Shown in pieces: positions 17,297 to 28,290 of a stretch of DNA of 64,000 nucleotides. The notes under the pieces were generated by a model, which made no database searches, was not told where the DNA came from, and was given only the letters and a program-made list of their open reading frames with translations. The translations under genes were made by a program, and so were the position numbers. The DNA comes from Streptomyces sp. NRRL WC-3618 (GTDB lineage Bacteria > Actinomycetota > Actinomycetes > Streptomycetales > Streptomycetaceae): NCBI RefSeq assembly GCF_001280005.1, contig NZ_LGDW01000085.1, positions 24,213 to 88,212 of the forward strand, given 5' to 3'. The stretch's first letter is position 1; each line of letters starts with the position of its first letter.

Positions 17297-18253
17297 ATGT
17301 CCGCGAACCGCTCCGCCCTCGTCCCCGTCATAGCCCTCACCGCCCTGGCACCCATCTCCTGGGGCACCACCTACGCGGTCACCACCGAGTTCCTCCCGCC
17401 CGACCGCCCCCTCTTCACCGCCCTGCTGCGCGCCCTGCCCGCCGGTCTCGTGCTGCTCGCGCTGACCCGGGTACTGCCGCGCGGCGCCTGGTGGTGGAAG
17501 GCGACCGTCCTGGGCGCGCTCAACATCGGCGCCTTCTTCCCGCTGCTGTTCCTGTCCGCGTACCGGCTGCCGGGCGGTATGGCGGCGGTCGTCGGGTCGG
17601 TCGGCCCGCTCTTCGTCGCCGGGCTCGCGACGCTGCTCCTGGGCGAACGTCCGTCCGTACGCACCCTGCTCACCGGGGTCGCGGCGGCGCTCGGCGTCAG
17701 TCTCGTCGTGCTGAAGGCGGCCGGGGCGCTGGACGCCGTGGGCGTACTGGCCGCCCTCGCCTCCACCGCGTCGATGTCGACGGGCACCGTCCTGACGAAG
17801 CGCTGGGGCCGCCCGGACGGCGTGGGCCCGCTCGCCCTCACCGGCTGGCAACTGACCGCCGGCGGGCTGCTCATCGCGCCCCTCGCCGCGCTCGTCGAGG
17901 GCGCCCCGCCCGCGCTGGACGGCCGGGCCGCCGCCGGGTACCTCTACCTCGCGCTGGCGAACACGGCGGTGGCGTACTGGCTCTGGTTCCGTGGCATCGG
18001 CCGCCTCACCGCGACCCAGGTCACCTTCCTCGGCCCACTGTCCCCGCTGACCGCCGCGTTCGTCGGCTGGGCGGCCCTCGGCCAGGCACTGACACCGGTC
18101 CAACTGGCGGGAATGGGACTGGCGTTCGGGGCGACCGTGGCGGGGCAGACAGGGGTGCGCCGGACCGACGCCCCGGTGAGGGCGTCGGCGGTGGCGGCCT
18201 CGGAATCCGGGGCGGGGGAGGGACGGCTTCCCGTCCTGATGTCGCGTCGCTGA
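17297..18253 (+). CDS. EamA-family (DMT) transporter
   Basis: About 318 residues with ten hydrophobic helices in two EamA repeats. The first repeat begins VIALTALAPISWGTTYAVTT with the typical W-G-x(2)Y pattern, and the second contains GVLAALASTASMSTGTVLTK and ANTAVAYWLWFRGI. These drug/metabolite transporters export amino acids or toxic metabolites. ATG 17297 is preferred because GAAGG lies 9 bases upstream; ATG 17288 overlaps that site. Divergent MarR control is suggested by the operator in its promoter. Confidence 0.9.
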   Translation: MSANRSALVPVIALTALAPISWGTTYAVTTEFLPPDRPLFTALLRALPAGLVLLALTRVLPRGAWWWKATVLGALNIGAFFPLLFLSAYRLPGGMAAVVGSVGPLFVAGLATLLLGERPSVRTLLTGVAAALGVSLVVLKAAGALDAVGVLAALASTASMSTGTVLTKRWGRPDGVGPLALTGWQLTAGGLLIAPLAALVEGAPPALDGRAAAGYLYLALANTAVAYWLWFRGIGRLTATQVTFLGPLSPLTAAFVGWAALGQALTPVQLAGMGLAFGATVAGQTGVRRTDAPVRASAVAASESGAGEGRLPVLMSRR

Positions 18254-18269
18254 GCGCCCCCCGATACGC

Positions 18270-18307
18270 CGAACGGCGCGCCCCGGTAGATCGGGGCGCG
18301 CCGTTCG
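18270..18307. terminator. bidirectional terminator between EamA gene and pepN
   Basis: A perfect stem of about 16 bp, CGAACGGCGCGCCCCG paired with CGGGGCGCGCCGTTCG, with a 6-base loop between two convergent genes. Confidence 0.85.
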
Positions 18308-18355
18308 ACAAGGCGCTCAGTGCGAGTCGGTGACCTATGAGGGTCGGTCGGTGAC

Positions 18356-20938
18356 CTACGAGGCCGCCGCGTCCGCCGCCTGGGCCTTCAGGGCGCGCTC
18401 GACACCGGAGCGGGACTCCGAGACGAGCCTCTTCAGGGCGGCGTTCGGCTCGGCGGAGGCCAGCCAGGCGTCCGTCTTCGCCAGGGTCTCCTGGGACACC
18501 TGGACGGCCGGGTAGAAGCCGATGGCGATCTGCTGGGCGATCTCGTGCGAACGCGAGTCCCAGGCCTCCTTGACCACCGCGAAGTACTTGTCGGTGTACG
18601 GCTCGAGCAGTTCGCGCTGGTCGGTCTGGACGAAGCCCCCGATCACCGCCTCCTGGAGGGCGTTCGGCAGCTTGTCGGACTCGATGACCGACGCCCACGC
18701 CTCCGCCTTGGCCTCCGGCGTCGGACGCGCGGCCCGGGCGGCGACGGCGTGCCGCTCGCCGGCGGCCGTTTTGTCCCGCTCGTACTCGCCCGCGATCTCG
18801 TCCTCGTCGAAGCGTCCGACGGCCGCCAGTCGCTGGACGAACGACCAGCGCAGCTCGGTGTCGACGGCGAGTCCCTCGATGGTCTGCGTGCCCTCGAGCA
18901 GGGCGTCCAGCAGGTCCAACTGCTCCGGCGTACGGGCCGTGGCCGCGAAGGCGCGGGCCCAGGCCAGCTGGTGGTCGGAACCCGCCTCGGCGGACCGGAG
19001 GTGGGCGAGCGTGGCGTCCGTCCAGCGGGTCAGCAGCGCCTCGCGGGCGGCCGGGTCGGCGTACAGGTCGATCGCCAGCTTCACCTGCCGCTGGAGCGAC
19101 TGCACGACGCCGATGTCCGACTCCTTGCCGATGCCCGACAGGACGAGGGAGAGGTAGTCGTGGGTGGCCAGTTCCGCGTCGCGGGTCATGTCCCAGGCGG
19201 AGGCCCAGCACAGCGCGCGCGGGAGCGACGCGTCGAAGTCGCCCAGGTGTTCGGTGACGAACGCGAGGGACGCGTCGTCGAGACGGACCTTGGAGTACGA
19301 CAGGTCGTCGTCGTTGAGCAGGATCACGGCCGGACGACGCCTGCCGACCAGCTGCGGTACGGCCGTCAGCTCGCCGTCGACGTCCAGCTCGATACGCCCG
19401 TTCTCCTCGTCGCGCAGCAGCTTGCCGCTGTCCTCGTCGAGGTCGTACAGGCCGACGGCGATACGGTGCGGCCGCAGCGTCGGCTCACCCTTCGCGCCGG
19501 CGGGCAGGGCCGGGGCCTCCTGACGGATCGCGAACGACGTGATGACACCGTCCGCGTCCGTCTCGATCACGGGACGCAGGATGTTGATACCGGCCGTTTC
19601 CAGCCACGACTTCGACCACGCCTTCAGATCACGCCCGGAGGTCTCCTCCAGGGCGCCCAGCAGGTCGCTGAGGCGCGTGTTGCCGTACGCGTGCTGCTTG
19701 AAGTACGCCTGCACGCCCGCGAAGAACGCGTCCATGCCGACGTAGGCGACGAGCTGCTTCAGTACGGAGGCGCCCTTGGCGTACGTGATGCCGTCGAAGT
19801 TGACGAGGACGTCGTCGAGGTCGCGGATCTCGGCCATGATCGGGTGCGTGGACGGCAGCTGGTCCTGGCGGTACGCCCACGTCTTCATGGAGTTGGCGAA
19901 GGTGGTCCAGCTGTGCGGCCAGCGCGAGCCGGGGGCGTCCGCCTGGCACGCGATGGAGGTGTAGGTGGCGAACGACTCGTTCAGCCACAGGTCGTTCCAC
20001 CACTCCATGGTGACGAGGTCGCCGAACCACATGTGCGCGAGCTCGTGCAGGATCGTCTCGGCGCGCGTCTCGTACGCGGCGTCGGTCACCTTCGACCGGA
20101 ACACGTACTGGTCGCGGATCGTGACAGCGCCCGCGTTCTCCATGGCACCGGCGTTGAACTCGGGCACGAACAACTGGTCGTACTTCTTGAACGGGTACGC
20201 GTAGTCGAACTTCTCCTGGAACCACTCGAAGCCCTGCCGGGTCACCGCGAAGATGGCGTCGGAGTCGAGGAACTCGGCGAGCGAGGGCCGGCAGTAGATA
20301 CCGAGCGGCACGGTCTGCCCGTCCGCCTCGTACACGCTGTGGACGCTGTGGTACGGCCCGACGATGAGCGCGGTGATGTACGAGGAGATGCGCGGCGTCG
20401 GCTCGAAACGCCAGACGTCGTCCTTGGGCTCCGGCGTCGGCGAGTTGGAGATGACGGTCCAGCCGGACGGCGCGGTCACCGTGAACTGGAAGGTCGCCTT
20501 GAGATCCGGCTGCTCGAACGACGCGAACACGCGGCGGGCGTCCGGCACCTCGAACTGCGTGTAGAGGTACGCCTGCTGGTCGACCGGGTCGACGAAGCGG
20601 TGCAGGCCCTCACCGGTGTTGGTGTACGCGCAGTCGGCGACGACCCGCAGTACGTTGCGCCCGGCGAGCAGGCCCGGCAGGGCGATCCGGGAGTCCTTGA
20701 AGACCTCGTCGGGGTCGAGAGCGTCTCCGTTGAGCGTGACCTCGAGTACGGCCGGGGCCACCAGGTCGATGAAGGACTCCGCGCCGGTGTCGGCGGAGTC
20801 GAAGCGCACCGTGGTCACGGACCTGTAGGTGCCGCCCTCCTGTGCGCCGGAGAGATCGAGCTCGATCTCGTACGAGTCAACGGTGAGCAGCTTCGCCCGC
20901 GCTTGCGCCTCTTCGCGGGTCAGGTTTGTGCCAGGCAC
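18356..20938 (-). CDS. pepN: aminopeptidase N (M1 metallopeptidase), copy 1
   Basis: About 860 residues. The exopeptidase motif GAMENAGAVTIRDQ precedes the zinc site HELAH (residues 297-301) and the third ligand Glu in WLNESFA about 18 residues later. The N-terminal beta domain and the C-terminal ERAP1-like helical domain (to ALKAQAADAAAS) are complete. It removes N-terminal amino acids from peptides in the cytoplasm, zinc-dependently. GTG 20938 is chosen because GAGGAG lies 8 bases upstream and gives VPGTNLTREEAQARAKLL, which matches the start of the second copy at 36215 (PGENLSRDEARERAALL). Confidence 0.95.
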   Translation of the reverse strand: MPGTNLTREEAQARAKLLTVDSYEIELDLSGAQEGGTYRSVTTVRFDSADTGAESFIDLVAPAVLEVTLNGDALDPDEVFKDSRIALPGLLAGRNVLRVVADCAYTNTGEGLHRFVDPVDQQAYLYTQFEVPDARRVFASFEQPDLKATFQFTVTAPSGWTVISNSPTPEPKDDVWRFEPTPRISSYITALIVGPYHSVHSVYEADGQTVPLGIYCRPSLAEFLDSDAIFAVTRQGFEWFQEKFDYAYPFKKYDQLFVPEFNAGAMENAGAVTIRDQYVFRSKVTDAAYETRAETILHELAHMWFGDLVTMEWWNDLWLNESFATYTSIACQADAPGSRWPHSWTTFANSMKTWAYRQDQLPSTHPIMAEIRDLDDVLVNFDGITYAKGASVLKQLVAYVGMDAFFAGVQAYFKQHAYGNTRLSDLLGALEETSGRDLKAWSKSWLETAGINILRPVIETDADGVITSFAIRQEAPALPAGAKGEPTLRPHRIAVGLYDLDEDSGKLLRDEENGRIELDVDGELTAVPQLVGRRRPAVILLNDDDLSYSKVRLDDASLAFVTEHLGDFDASLPRALCWASAWDMTRDAELATHDYLSLVLSGIGKESDIGVVQSLQRQVKLAIDLYADPAAREALLTRWTDATLAHLRSAEAGSDHQLAWARAFAATARTPEQLDLLDALLEGTQTIEGLAVDTELRWSFVQRLAAVGRFDEDEIAGEYERDKTAAGERHAVAARAARPTPEAKAEAWASVIESDKLPNALQEAVIGGFVQTDQRELLEPYTDKYFAVVKEAWDSRSHEIAQQIAIGFYPAVQVSQETLAKTDAWLASAEPNAALKRLVSESRSGVERALKAQAADAAAS

Positions 20939-21108
20939 GCGGTCATCTCCTCGTATGTGTGGGTTGCGCCATCCTTCCATGGGATCACCGGCGGAGGCGA
21001 TGTCCACAACCCACCGCTGAGCGGGGTGGACGGCCCCTGGGCCCGGTGATCCCCAAGAGGCCGCGTTGTGCTGACGATGCGGGACGGAAGTTGGTTCCCG
21101 GGTGACGT

Positions 21109-21168
21109 GGAGGATGGATGGTAATACTACAAGTAGCCTTCATCTTCTTACTTAGTTACCATGGGGGT
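21109..21168 (+). promoter_or_regulatory. AT-rich promoter/operator of the MazEF-type pair
   Basis: A locally AT-rich stretch. ATGGTAA (21118-21124) and TTACCAT (21156-21162) form inverted arms, and CTAC-AA-GTAG forms a smaller one inside. TAATAC could serve as a -10. Such repeats ahead of an antitoxin gene suggest autoregulation. The same stretch is an in-frame extension of the antitoxin from ATG 21118, which has a GGAGG site. Confidence 0.5.
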
Positions 21169-21399
21169 ATGAAGATCAGTGTGAGTCTGCCTCAGGAGGA
21201 CGTTTCCTTCGTCGACGAGTACGCGCAGAGAACAGAGGCGGCGTCGCGATCCGCAGTGATACACGACGCCATCGAACTACTGCGCGCCGCCCGGTTGGAG
21301 GAGGAGTACGCGGAGGCCTTCGCCGAATGGGACGGCAGCGAGGACGCGGCGTTCTGGGATCAGTTCTCGGCGGACGGACTCACCGATGAAGCGCGGTGA
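21169..21399 (+). CDS. ribbon-helix-helix antitoxin of a MazEF-type system
   Basis: About 76 residues. The N-terminus MKISVSLPQEDVSFVDEYA followed by SRSAVIHDAIELLRAARL is the ribbon-helix-helix DNA-binding fold. The acidic C-terminal tail, rich in Trp and Asp (AEWDGSEDAAFWDQFSADGL), is the toxin-binding part. It overlaps the toxin gene by 14 bases. The start at 21169 is preferred by family length; an upstream in-frame ATG at 21118 with GGAGG would add 17 hydrophobic residues including a TTA leucine codon. Confidence 0.88.
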   Translation: MKISVSLPQEDVSFVDEYAQRTEAASRSAVIHDAIELLRAARLEEEYAEAFAEWDGSEDAAFWDQFSADGLTDEAR

Positions 21400-21733
21400 C
21401 ATCTACCTGGTCGACTACGAGCCGGCGCGCGGCAGTGAGGCCAACAAGGCGCGTCCGGCCGTGATCGTCTCGAACGACGGAGCCAACGCCGCAGTGGCTC
21501 GGACGAGGCTGGGCGTGGTGACGCTCGTGCCGCTCACGTCGAACACGTCGCGCGTGTACCCCTTCCAGGTGCTGCTGCCCGCGGAGGAGTGCGGCCTGCC
21601 GAAGGACTCCAAGGTCCAGTGCGAGCAGATTAGGGCCCTCGCGCCGGAGCGGCTGTTGCGAGCGATCGGCTCGGTCCCCCGGCAGCGGATGGCCGAGATC
21701 GATGTGGCGTTGCGGCGACACCTGGCGCTCTGA
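21386..21733 (+). CDS. MazF/PemK-family endoribonuclease toxin
   Basis: About 115 residues, full length for the family. The opening MKRGDIYLVDYEPARGSEANKARPAVIVSN carries the conserved RGDIY, GSE and RP-x-VIVSN elements, with later VTLVPLTSN, QVLLPAEECGLPKDSKVQCE and the closing IGSVPRQRM. These are the surfaces of the PemK/MazF barrel that cleaves mRNA. The gene overlaps the antitoxin by 14 bases, so expression is coupled. Key catalytic residues appear intact. Confidence 0.93.
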   Translation: MKRGDIYLVDYEPARGSEANKARPAVIVSNDGANAAVARTRLGVVTLVPLTSNTSRVYPFQVLLPAEECGLPKDSKVQCEQIRALAPERLLRAIGSVPRQRMAEIDVALRRHLAL

Positions 21734-21748
21734 GTGCCTGCGCGAAAG

Positions 21749-21779
21749 GGGGTGCCCACCGGTCACCGGTGGGCACCCC
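21749..21779. terminator. bidirectional terminator between the toxin gene and asd
   Basis: A 14-bp perfect stem GGGGTGCCCACCGG / CCGGTGGGCACCCC with a TCA loop, between convergent genes. Confidence 0.85.
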
Positions 21780-21826
21780 ATCAGTCGCACTGGCGGTAGC
21801 GTCGCCATTCCTACCCGAGTGGGCGG

Positions 21827-23739
<1,913 letters not shown>

Positions 23740-23740
23740 C

Positions 23741-24550
23741 ATGGCCGCCGAATACGACGGCGTGGACGCGTTGATGGCCGCGCTGACGGACGATCCGCTG
23801 CCCGAAGAGGCCCTCGCGGACGCCGACTTCATGGCTGAGCACTGGTCGGCGGCGGCCGATGTGGCGCTGCTGCGCGAACAGTTGGGGCTCATCGGGGACG
23901 CGCTGGCGTCACAGGAACACCAGGAACATACGGAGCCCACACGGGTGCCGGTGCGACAGCCGGCCCGGGTTCCGGTCCGGGTTCAGGCCCGCGTCCAGGT
24001 ACGGGAATGGCAGTACTGGCGTCCGCTGCGCACCCTCGCCCTCGGCGTCGCCGCGGTGTCCGCGGCGGGAGCCCTGGTCACGGGGGCGGGGTGGCTCCTC
24101 TCGCAGGCCGGCGCGGGGGCCGAGGACTCGGGGGCGTCGTCGGCCGACTCCGCGACGTCCGCCTCACGCGCCCCGCAGAGCGGCGCCGGCACGGGTGCCA
24201 AGGACGGGGGCGGCTCGGACTCGCTGAGCCACCCGGGATACCTCGCCTGCGCCCGTCTGGTCGTCGAGGGCACGGTCACCGCCGCAGACCCCGGGCCCGG
24301 CGCCGGCCAGTACCGGATCACCCTGCGCGTGACCCGCTACTACAAGCCGGACAAGGGCCCGGCCGAGGTGACGTTCGTGAGCGACCGGGAGACCGACCCC
24401 TGGGTGACCGTGGGCGACCACACACTGATCGGTATCCCGAAGGGTGCCGGGTCCTCCGCCACCTGGACCATCGGCGAGAAACAGATCGCCGCCGAACGGT
24501 CCCTGATCACGGCCGCACTGCCGCGATCACGCACCCTTCCGTGCCACTGA
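23741..24550 (+). CDS. probable membrane anti-sigma factor
   Basis: About 269 residues. A cytoplasmic acidic N-terminus (residues 1-60), an unusual Arg/Val/Pro-rich stretch (RVPVRQPARVPVRVQARVQV, residues about 68-87), one membrane helix near 98-120, a Gly/Ser-rich linker, and an extracytoplasmic domain from about 160 with YLACARLVVEGTVTAADPGP and YRITLRVTRYYKP. It lacks the HxxxCxxC zinc motif common in anti-sigma domains. The assignment rests on the 1-base gap to the sigma gene and the topology. The outer domain, which has a cysteine near each end (CARL and LPCH), could sense an envelope signal. Confidence 0.6.
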   Translation: MAAEYDGVDALMAALTDDPLPEEALADADFMAEHWSAAADVALLREQLGLIGDALASQEHQEHTEPTRVPVRQPARVPVRVQARVQVREWQYWRPLRTLALGVAAVSAAGALVTGAGWLLSQAGAGAEDSGASSADSATSASRAPQSGAGTGAKDGGGSDSLSHPGYLACARLVVEGTVTAADPGPGAGQYRITLRVTRYYKPDKGPAEVTFVSDRETDPWVTVGDHTLIGIPKGAGSSATWTIGEKQIAAERSLITAALPRSRTLPCH

Positions 24551-24557
24551 ACGCAAA

Positions 24558-24596
24558 GGGGCGGGCGCCCGGTACCAGGTACCGAACGCCCGCCCC
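24558..24596. terminator. bidirectional terminator, anti-sigma gene / subtilase
   Basis: Stem GGGGCGGGCG / CGCCCGCCCC with a nested CGGTACC / GGTACCG pairing, between convergent genes. Confidence 0.8.
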
Positions 24597-24632
24597 CCAT
24601 AGTCGTACTGGTCGTACTGGTCGTGCCTACCG

Positions 24633-27600
24633 CTACGGCGTGACCTTCTCGATCTTCACGTTGCCGATACCGGCAGCCGTGCCGTGCGCGTTCACCAGGG
24701 ACACCTGGCCGAAGAACTCACGGCCGGCCGGCGCCGGGGCCGAGGCGACGATGTTGCCGGTGACGGTCGCCGAGGCGCCCGTGCCGAGCTTCACCGGGGT
24801 GTCGGCGACCTGGATGGAGCCCAGGGCGGCCGAGTAGAAGACGTCCTGGTAGTCGTACGCGGTCGAGCCGGACGGGACCGCGTAGCCGATGACCTCGACG
24901 GTGTACGTACCGGCGGCGGGCGAGGCGATGGAGACCGCCTCCTCCGAGTCACCGTCGGCGGAGGTGCCGACCACGGTGCCGGCCGCGTTGTACACGACCA
25001 GGTCCAGGTCGGCGGCCGCGTCGGAGACCTTGCCGATGGAGACGTTCAGCGTGGAGGCGCCCGCGGGCACCTCGACCGTGGTCCGCTGCGTCTCGTTGGT
25101 GGCGATGGTCGGACGGGCGGTCAGGGACGAGCCGAGCGGACCGCCGACCAGCTTGCCGTCGACCGGTGCGAGGTTGTTCGTCACCTTCCAGGAGGCGGCG
25201 ATCGGCGTGCCGACCTTGGCCTCGGGAACGGTCACGACATCCGGGTCGAAGGACGCGCCCAGGACGGTGGCGTCCAGCTTGTACGGGTTGTCGAGCAGCG
25301 GCGACGTACGACGCGACTCGACCTCGACCTCCCAGACACCTGCCTGCGGGTTCGGGTACGAACGCACGTCCGGCACGCAGCCGTTGGTGTTCGGGAAGTT
25401 GCTGTAGCAGTACGGCGTGCCCGTGTCCTCGACGGCGACACCGTACGGGTGGATCGAGATGAACCGGGTCTGGCTGGTGGCGGCCAGTCCGCTGATCGCG
25501 ACCTCGAGGGTCTTGGCGCCCTCGGGCACGGTCAGGAAGTAGGACTGGGTGCTGTTGCGCTGCACCGAACCCGACGCGGAGAACGTGTAGTTGACCGGCG
25601 TCGAGACCACGACCGTGGTCATGATCTGCTTGTCGATGCCCTCGGTCGTCGGGTCGTCGACCTCGAGGATCGCGCTCTTGATGCCGGCCGTGGCCGACTT
25701 CGCGGCGACCTTGACGGTGACCGGCTTGTTCAGCTCCAGCCCGACCTCGTCGGAGCCGACGATCTTGAAGGTGTGACCGGCGTTGTTCTCGAAGTGCAGC
25801 TCGTGCCGGATCGCCTTCGCGGGACCGGACGTACGCGTCACGACGATGTCGTACGTCTTCTTCTGGCCGGCCTTGAGGCCGCCCTCGCGGTCGTACAGGC
25901 CGGTGCCGAAGCCCGGCGTCTTCAGCGCCTGGTCGAGCGCGGTGTCGACCGGGGCCTTGACCGTGTAGTCGTGGGCCGGGGCGTCGGACTTGGCGGACCT
26001 GATGGACTTCCACGCGTCCACGATGTTGATGAGGCCCGCGCCCTCCTCGTACGCCTGCACACCCTTGATGTGGTCGGCGTTCGAGACCAGGGCCGTGCGG
26101 AGAGCGGCCGGGGAGAGGGCGATGCCCTTCTCCTTGGCGGCCGACAGCAGCAGCGCGGAGGCGCCGGCGGCCTGCGGGGACGCCATCGAGGTGCCCTGCA
26201 GCATCGAGTAGCCGGCCGGGAGGGTGTAGCCCGCCTGGGCGACCGGGGTGCCGGGCAGCCAGGTCTGCGTGGTGTTGATCGCGGCGCCGGGCGCGGTGAT
26301 CGTCGGCGTGAAGCCGCCGTCCTCACGCGGGCCGCGCGAGGAGAACGGCATCATCGCGTACTTCTTCGACACGATGGAGTTGTAGTTGGACGCCCAGGTC
26401 TCCTTGGAGATGGACGCGCCGACCGAGATGACCTTGTCGGCCAGACCGGGGTCACCGATCGTGTTGGCACCGGGGCCGGAGTTGCCGGCCGAGATCACGA
26501 GCTGGACGCCGTAAGTGTCGATGAGACGCGTGTACAGCTCGGCCCGCGCGTTGTTGCCGTCGTTCAGCGCCGGGAGGCCGCCGATCGACATGTTGACGAT
26601 GTCGACGCCACGGTTGACGACGAGATCGATCATGCCCTCGGCGAGCGCGACGTTGGTGCAGCCGGGGCCGAAGACGCAGGCACGCGACGAGACGATCTTC
26701 GCGCCGGGCGCGGCACCGTTCATCTTGCCGTCGAACAGGCTGTTCGCCGCGGTGATACCGGCGACGTGGGTGCCGTGCTCGGACGAGATGATGCCGATGT
26801 TCGCGTAGTCGGCCTTGGCGCCGGCCGCGTTGTAGACGACGTCCTTGCGGACCTCGACGACGAACGGGATGCGCTCGGCGACATCGGTCGCCGGGTTGTC
26901 CGTCCCGAAGTAGCCGATCTGGTAGCCGTCCTTGTACGCCTTCATCGGCTTGTCGTCGGTGAAGTCGTGGTTGTCGTTCACGTCGACGGTGACCGTGCCG
27001 GCGGCGGCGTTGTACAGCACGCCCCAGACGTCGGTCGTGTCGCCGTCGCGGTTGACGTCACCCTTTTCGTCGCCGTCGGCGGTGACGGACTCGGCGAAGT
27101 AGCTGAACTTGTAGTCGCCGACCGGCGCCGTGAAGTTCTCGGTGCCCTGGGTGGGCGTGGTGATGGCGAAGGCCGGACCGGAGACCGCCTTCGTCATCCG
27201 CAGCCAGCTGCCGTCGCCGTCGTTGACCGGGTCGGTGGACGTCACCCAGTCGACGATCTTGCGCTCGCCGGTGGTGGTCTTCTGGAGCGCGGGGTGCGCC
27301 AGGTCCACACCGGAGTCGAGGATGCCGATGGTGATACCGCGGCCGTCCGCCTTCGGGTTCTTCTTCACGAAGTCGACGGCGCCCGTCTCGAACGACGGGT
27401 TGTACGGGTTCTTGGCGGGAGTCTTCTTGTCCGGCGCCGCGTAGGTCTTGGTGCCCGCACTCGCCTGGGGGGCGGAGGCGGTGTCGGCACTCGGCGTCGG
27501 GTCGTCCAGCGGGATGTCCTGGCGCAGGTCGATCCCGTGCACGGAGGAGAGCTTGGCGGCGGCCTTGATGGCCGCGTCGGCCTTCGCGGTCGGGACGGTG

Positions 27601-27953
27601 GCCCGGACGTAGCCGACCTTGTCGAAGGTCCGGCCCACGAGGCCGCCCTGGACCGCGTCCAGCTGCGCGGCCACCTGCTCGGTCTGGCCCGGAGCGGTGG
27701 CGATCATCATCGTGACGGTCTTGTCGCCGTCGGCCTTGGCCTCGGAGAGGAGCGCGGCGTCGTCGGAGCCGAGCTTGTCGTGCGCCGACTTGACGGCGCC
27801 GTCGGCGGGGGCCGCCCCCGTCGCCGTGTCCGCGGAGAAGGCCATCGGTATCGGCCCTGCCCCGGAGAGCGCGGCCACCAGTCCGGCGGCCACGGCTATG
27901 CGCGCCAGTCGTCTCGCGCTCGTTATCTGTTCGCGCTCGGGCGTGAAGGTCAT
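24633..27953 (-). CDS. large secreted subtilisin-like serine protease (S8)
   Basis: About 1106 residues. A signal peptide (basic start, then IAVAAGLVAALSGAGPIPMA) leads to a propeptide-like N-domain. The catalytic triad is clear: Asp213 in GILDSGVDLAHPAL, His393 in SSEHGTHVAG, Ser589 in GTSMASPQAAGA, with the oxyanion Asn in VISAGNSGPG. A long C-terminal half carries beta-rich repeats, including two pre-peptidase-type domains (TLEVAISGLAATSQTRFISI; TLNVSIGKVSDAAADLDLVV). It should digest proteins outside the cell. ATG 27953 is chosen because AAGGG lies 6 bases upstream; the ATG two codons earlier has no room for a site. It is convergent with the sigma/anti-sigma pair. Confidence 0.93.
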   Translation of the reverse strand: MTFTPEREQITSARRLARIAVAAGLVAALSGAGPIPMAFSADTATGAAPADGAVKSAHDKLGSDDAALLSEAKADGDKTVTMMIATAPGQTEQVAAQLDAVQGGLVGRTFDKVGYVRATVPTAKADAAIKAAAKLSSVHGIDLRQDIPLDDPTPSADTASAPQASAGTKTYAAPDKKTPAKNPYNPSFETGAVDFVKKNPKADGRGITIGILDSGVDLAHPALQKTTTGERKIVDWVTSTDPVNDGDGSWLRMTKAVSGPAFAITTPTQGTENFTAPVGDYKFSYFAESVTADGDEKGDVNRDGDTTDVWGVLYNAAAGTVTVDVNDNHDFTDDKPMKAYKDGYQIGYFGTDNPATDVAERIPFVVEVRKDVVYNAAGAKADYANIGIISSEHGTHVAGITAANSLFDGKMNGAAPGAKIVSSRACVFGPGCTNVALAEGMIDLVVNRGVDIVNMSIGGLPALNDGNNARAELYTRLIDTYGVQLVISAGNSGPGANTIGDPGLADKVISVGASISKETWASNYNSIVSKKYAMMPFSSRGPREDGGFTPTITAPGAAINTTQTWLPGTPVAQAGYTLPAGYSMLQGTSMASPQAAGASALLLSAAKEKGIALSPAALRTALVSNADHIKGVQAYEEGAGLINIVDAWKSIRSAKSDAPAHDYTVKAPVDTALDQALKTPGFGTGLYDREGGLKAGQKKTYDIVVTRTSGPAKAIRHELHFENNAGHTFKIVGSDEVGLELNKPVTVKVAAKSATAGIKSAILEVDDPTTEGIDKQIMTTVVVSTPVNYTFSASGSVQRNSTQSYFLTVPEGAKTLEVAISGLAATSQTRFISIHPYGVAVEDTGTPYCYSNFPNTNGCVPDVRSYPNPQAGVWEVEVESRRTSPLLDNPYKLDATVLGASFDPDVVTVPEAKVGTPIAASWKVTNNLAPVDGKLVGGPLGSSLTARPTIATNETQRTTVEVPAGASTLNVSIGKVSDAAADLDLVVYNAAGTVVGTSADGDSEEAVSIASPAAGTYTVEVIGYAVPSGSTAYDYQDVFYSAALGSIQVADTPVKLGTGASATVTGNIVASAPAPAGREFFGQVSLVNAHGTAAGIGNVKIEKVTP

Positions 27954-28290
27954 CGGCATCCCTTGTAGGTAAAGGAACGTGCGTCGAGCGGCCAGGTCGA
28001 TCGACCCCGGCCGCGATCATCCGGCTGCGACCCCGGATGATCGCCCAGCTTTACTCAAGGGACAGATGTTTGGGGAAGGTTGACCGAAACGAGATGGATG
28101 GATGGGGAAAACCCGCGATCTGCCTTGAGGAGATATGGCCAGAAACATGAGCTTTCACACCTTTGTGTAACCCGGTTGGGGGGGACAGGATCGGGTGCGG
28201 TGCAGACCGGTCCGCCGCCCCGAGGCCCGAAAGGGGCCCTGGTCGGACAATTCCCCAGCCGGTTCCCGCCGGGCGGGTTAACTTCCTTGT
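27954..28290. other. divergent intergenic region subtilase / Nudix
   Basis: This 337-base region is AT-richer than average. It holds the promoters of both genes and, at 28135-28170, an 11-codon frame (MARNMSFHTFV) just after TTGAGGAGAT. TTCACAC-CTTT-GTGTAA at 28153-28170 forms an imperfect inverted repeat. A TAACTT -10-like element ends 6 bases before the Nudix GTG, suggesting a leaderless message. Confidence 0.5.

Noticed and set aside
21118..21733. Mobile origin of the toxin-antitoxin pair
   Set aside because: No integrase, attachment repeat or tRNA edge is seen; only the promoter is AT-rich.
24684..27968. 1094-codon plus-strand frame opposite the subtilase
   Set aside because: The minus strand encodes a full protease with catalytic triad; the opposite frame is Arg/Gly/Val-rich and featureless.
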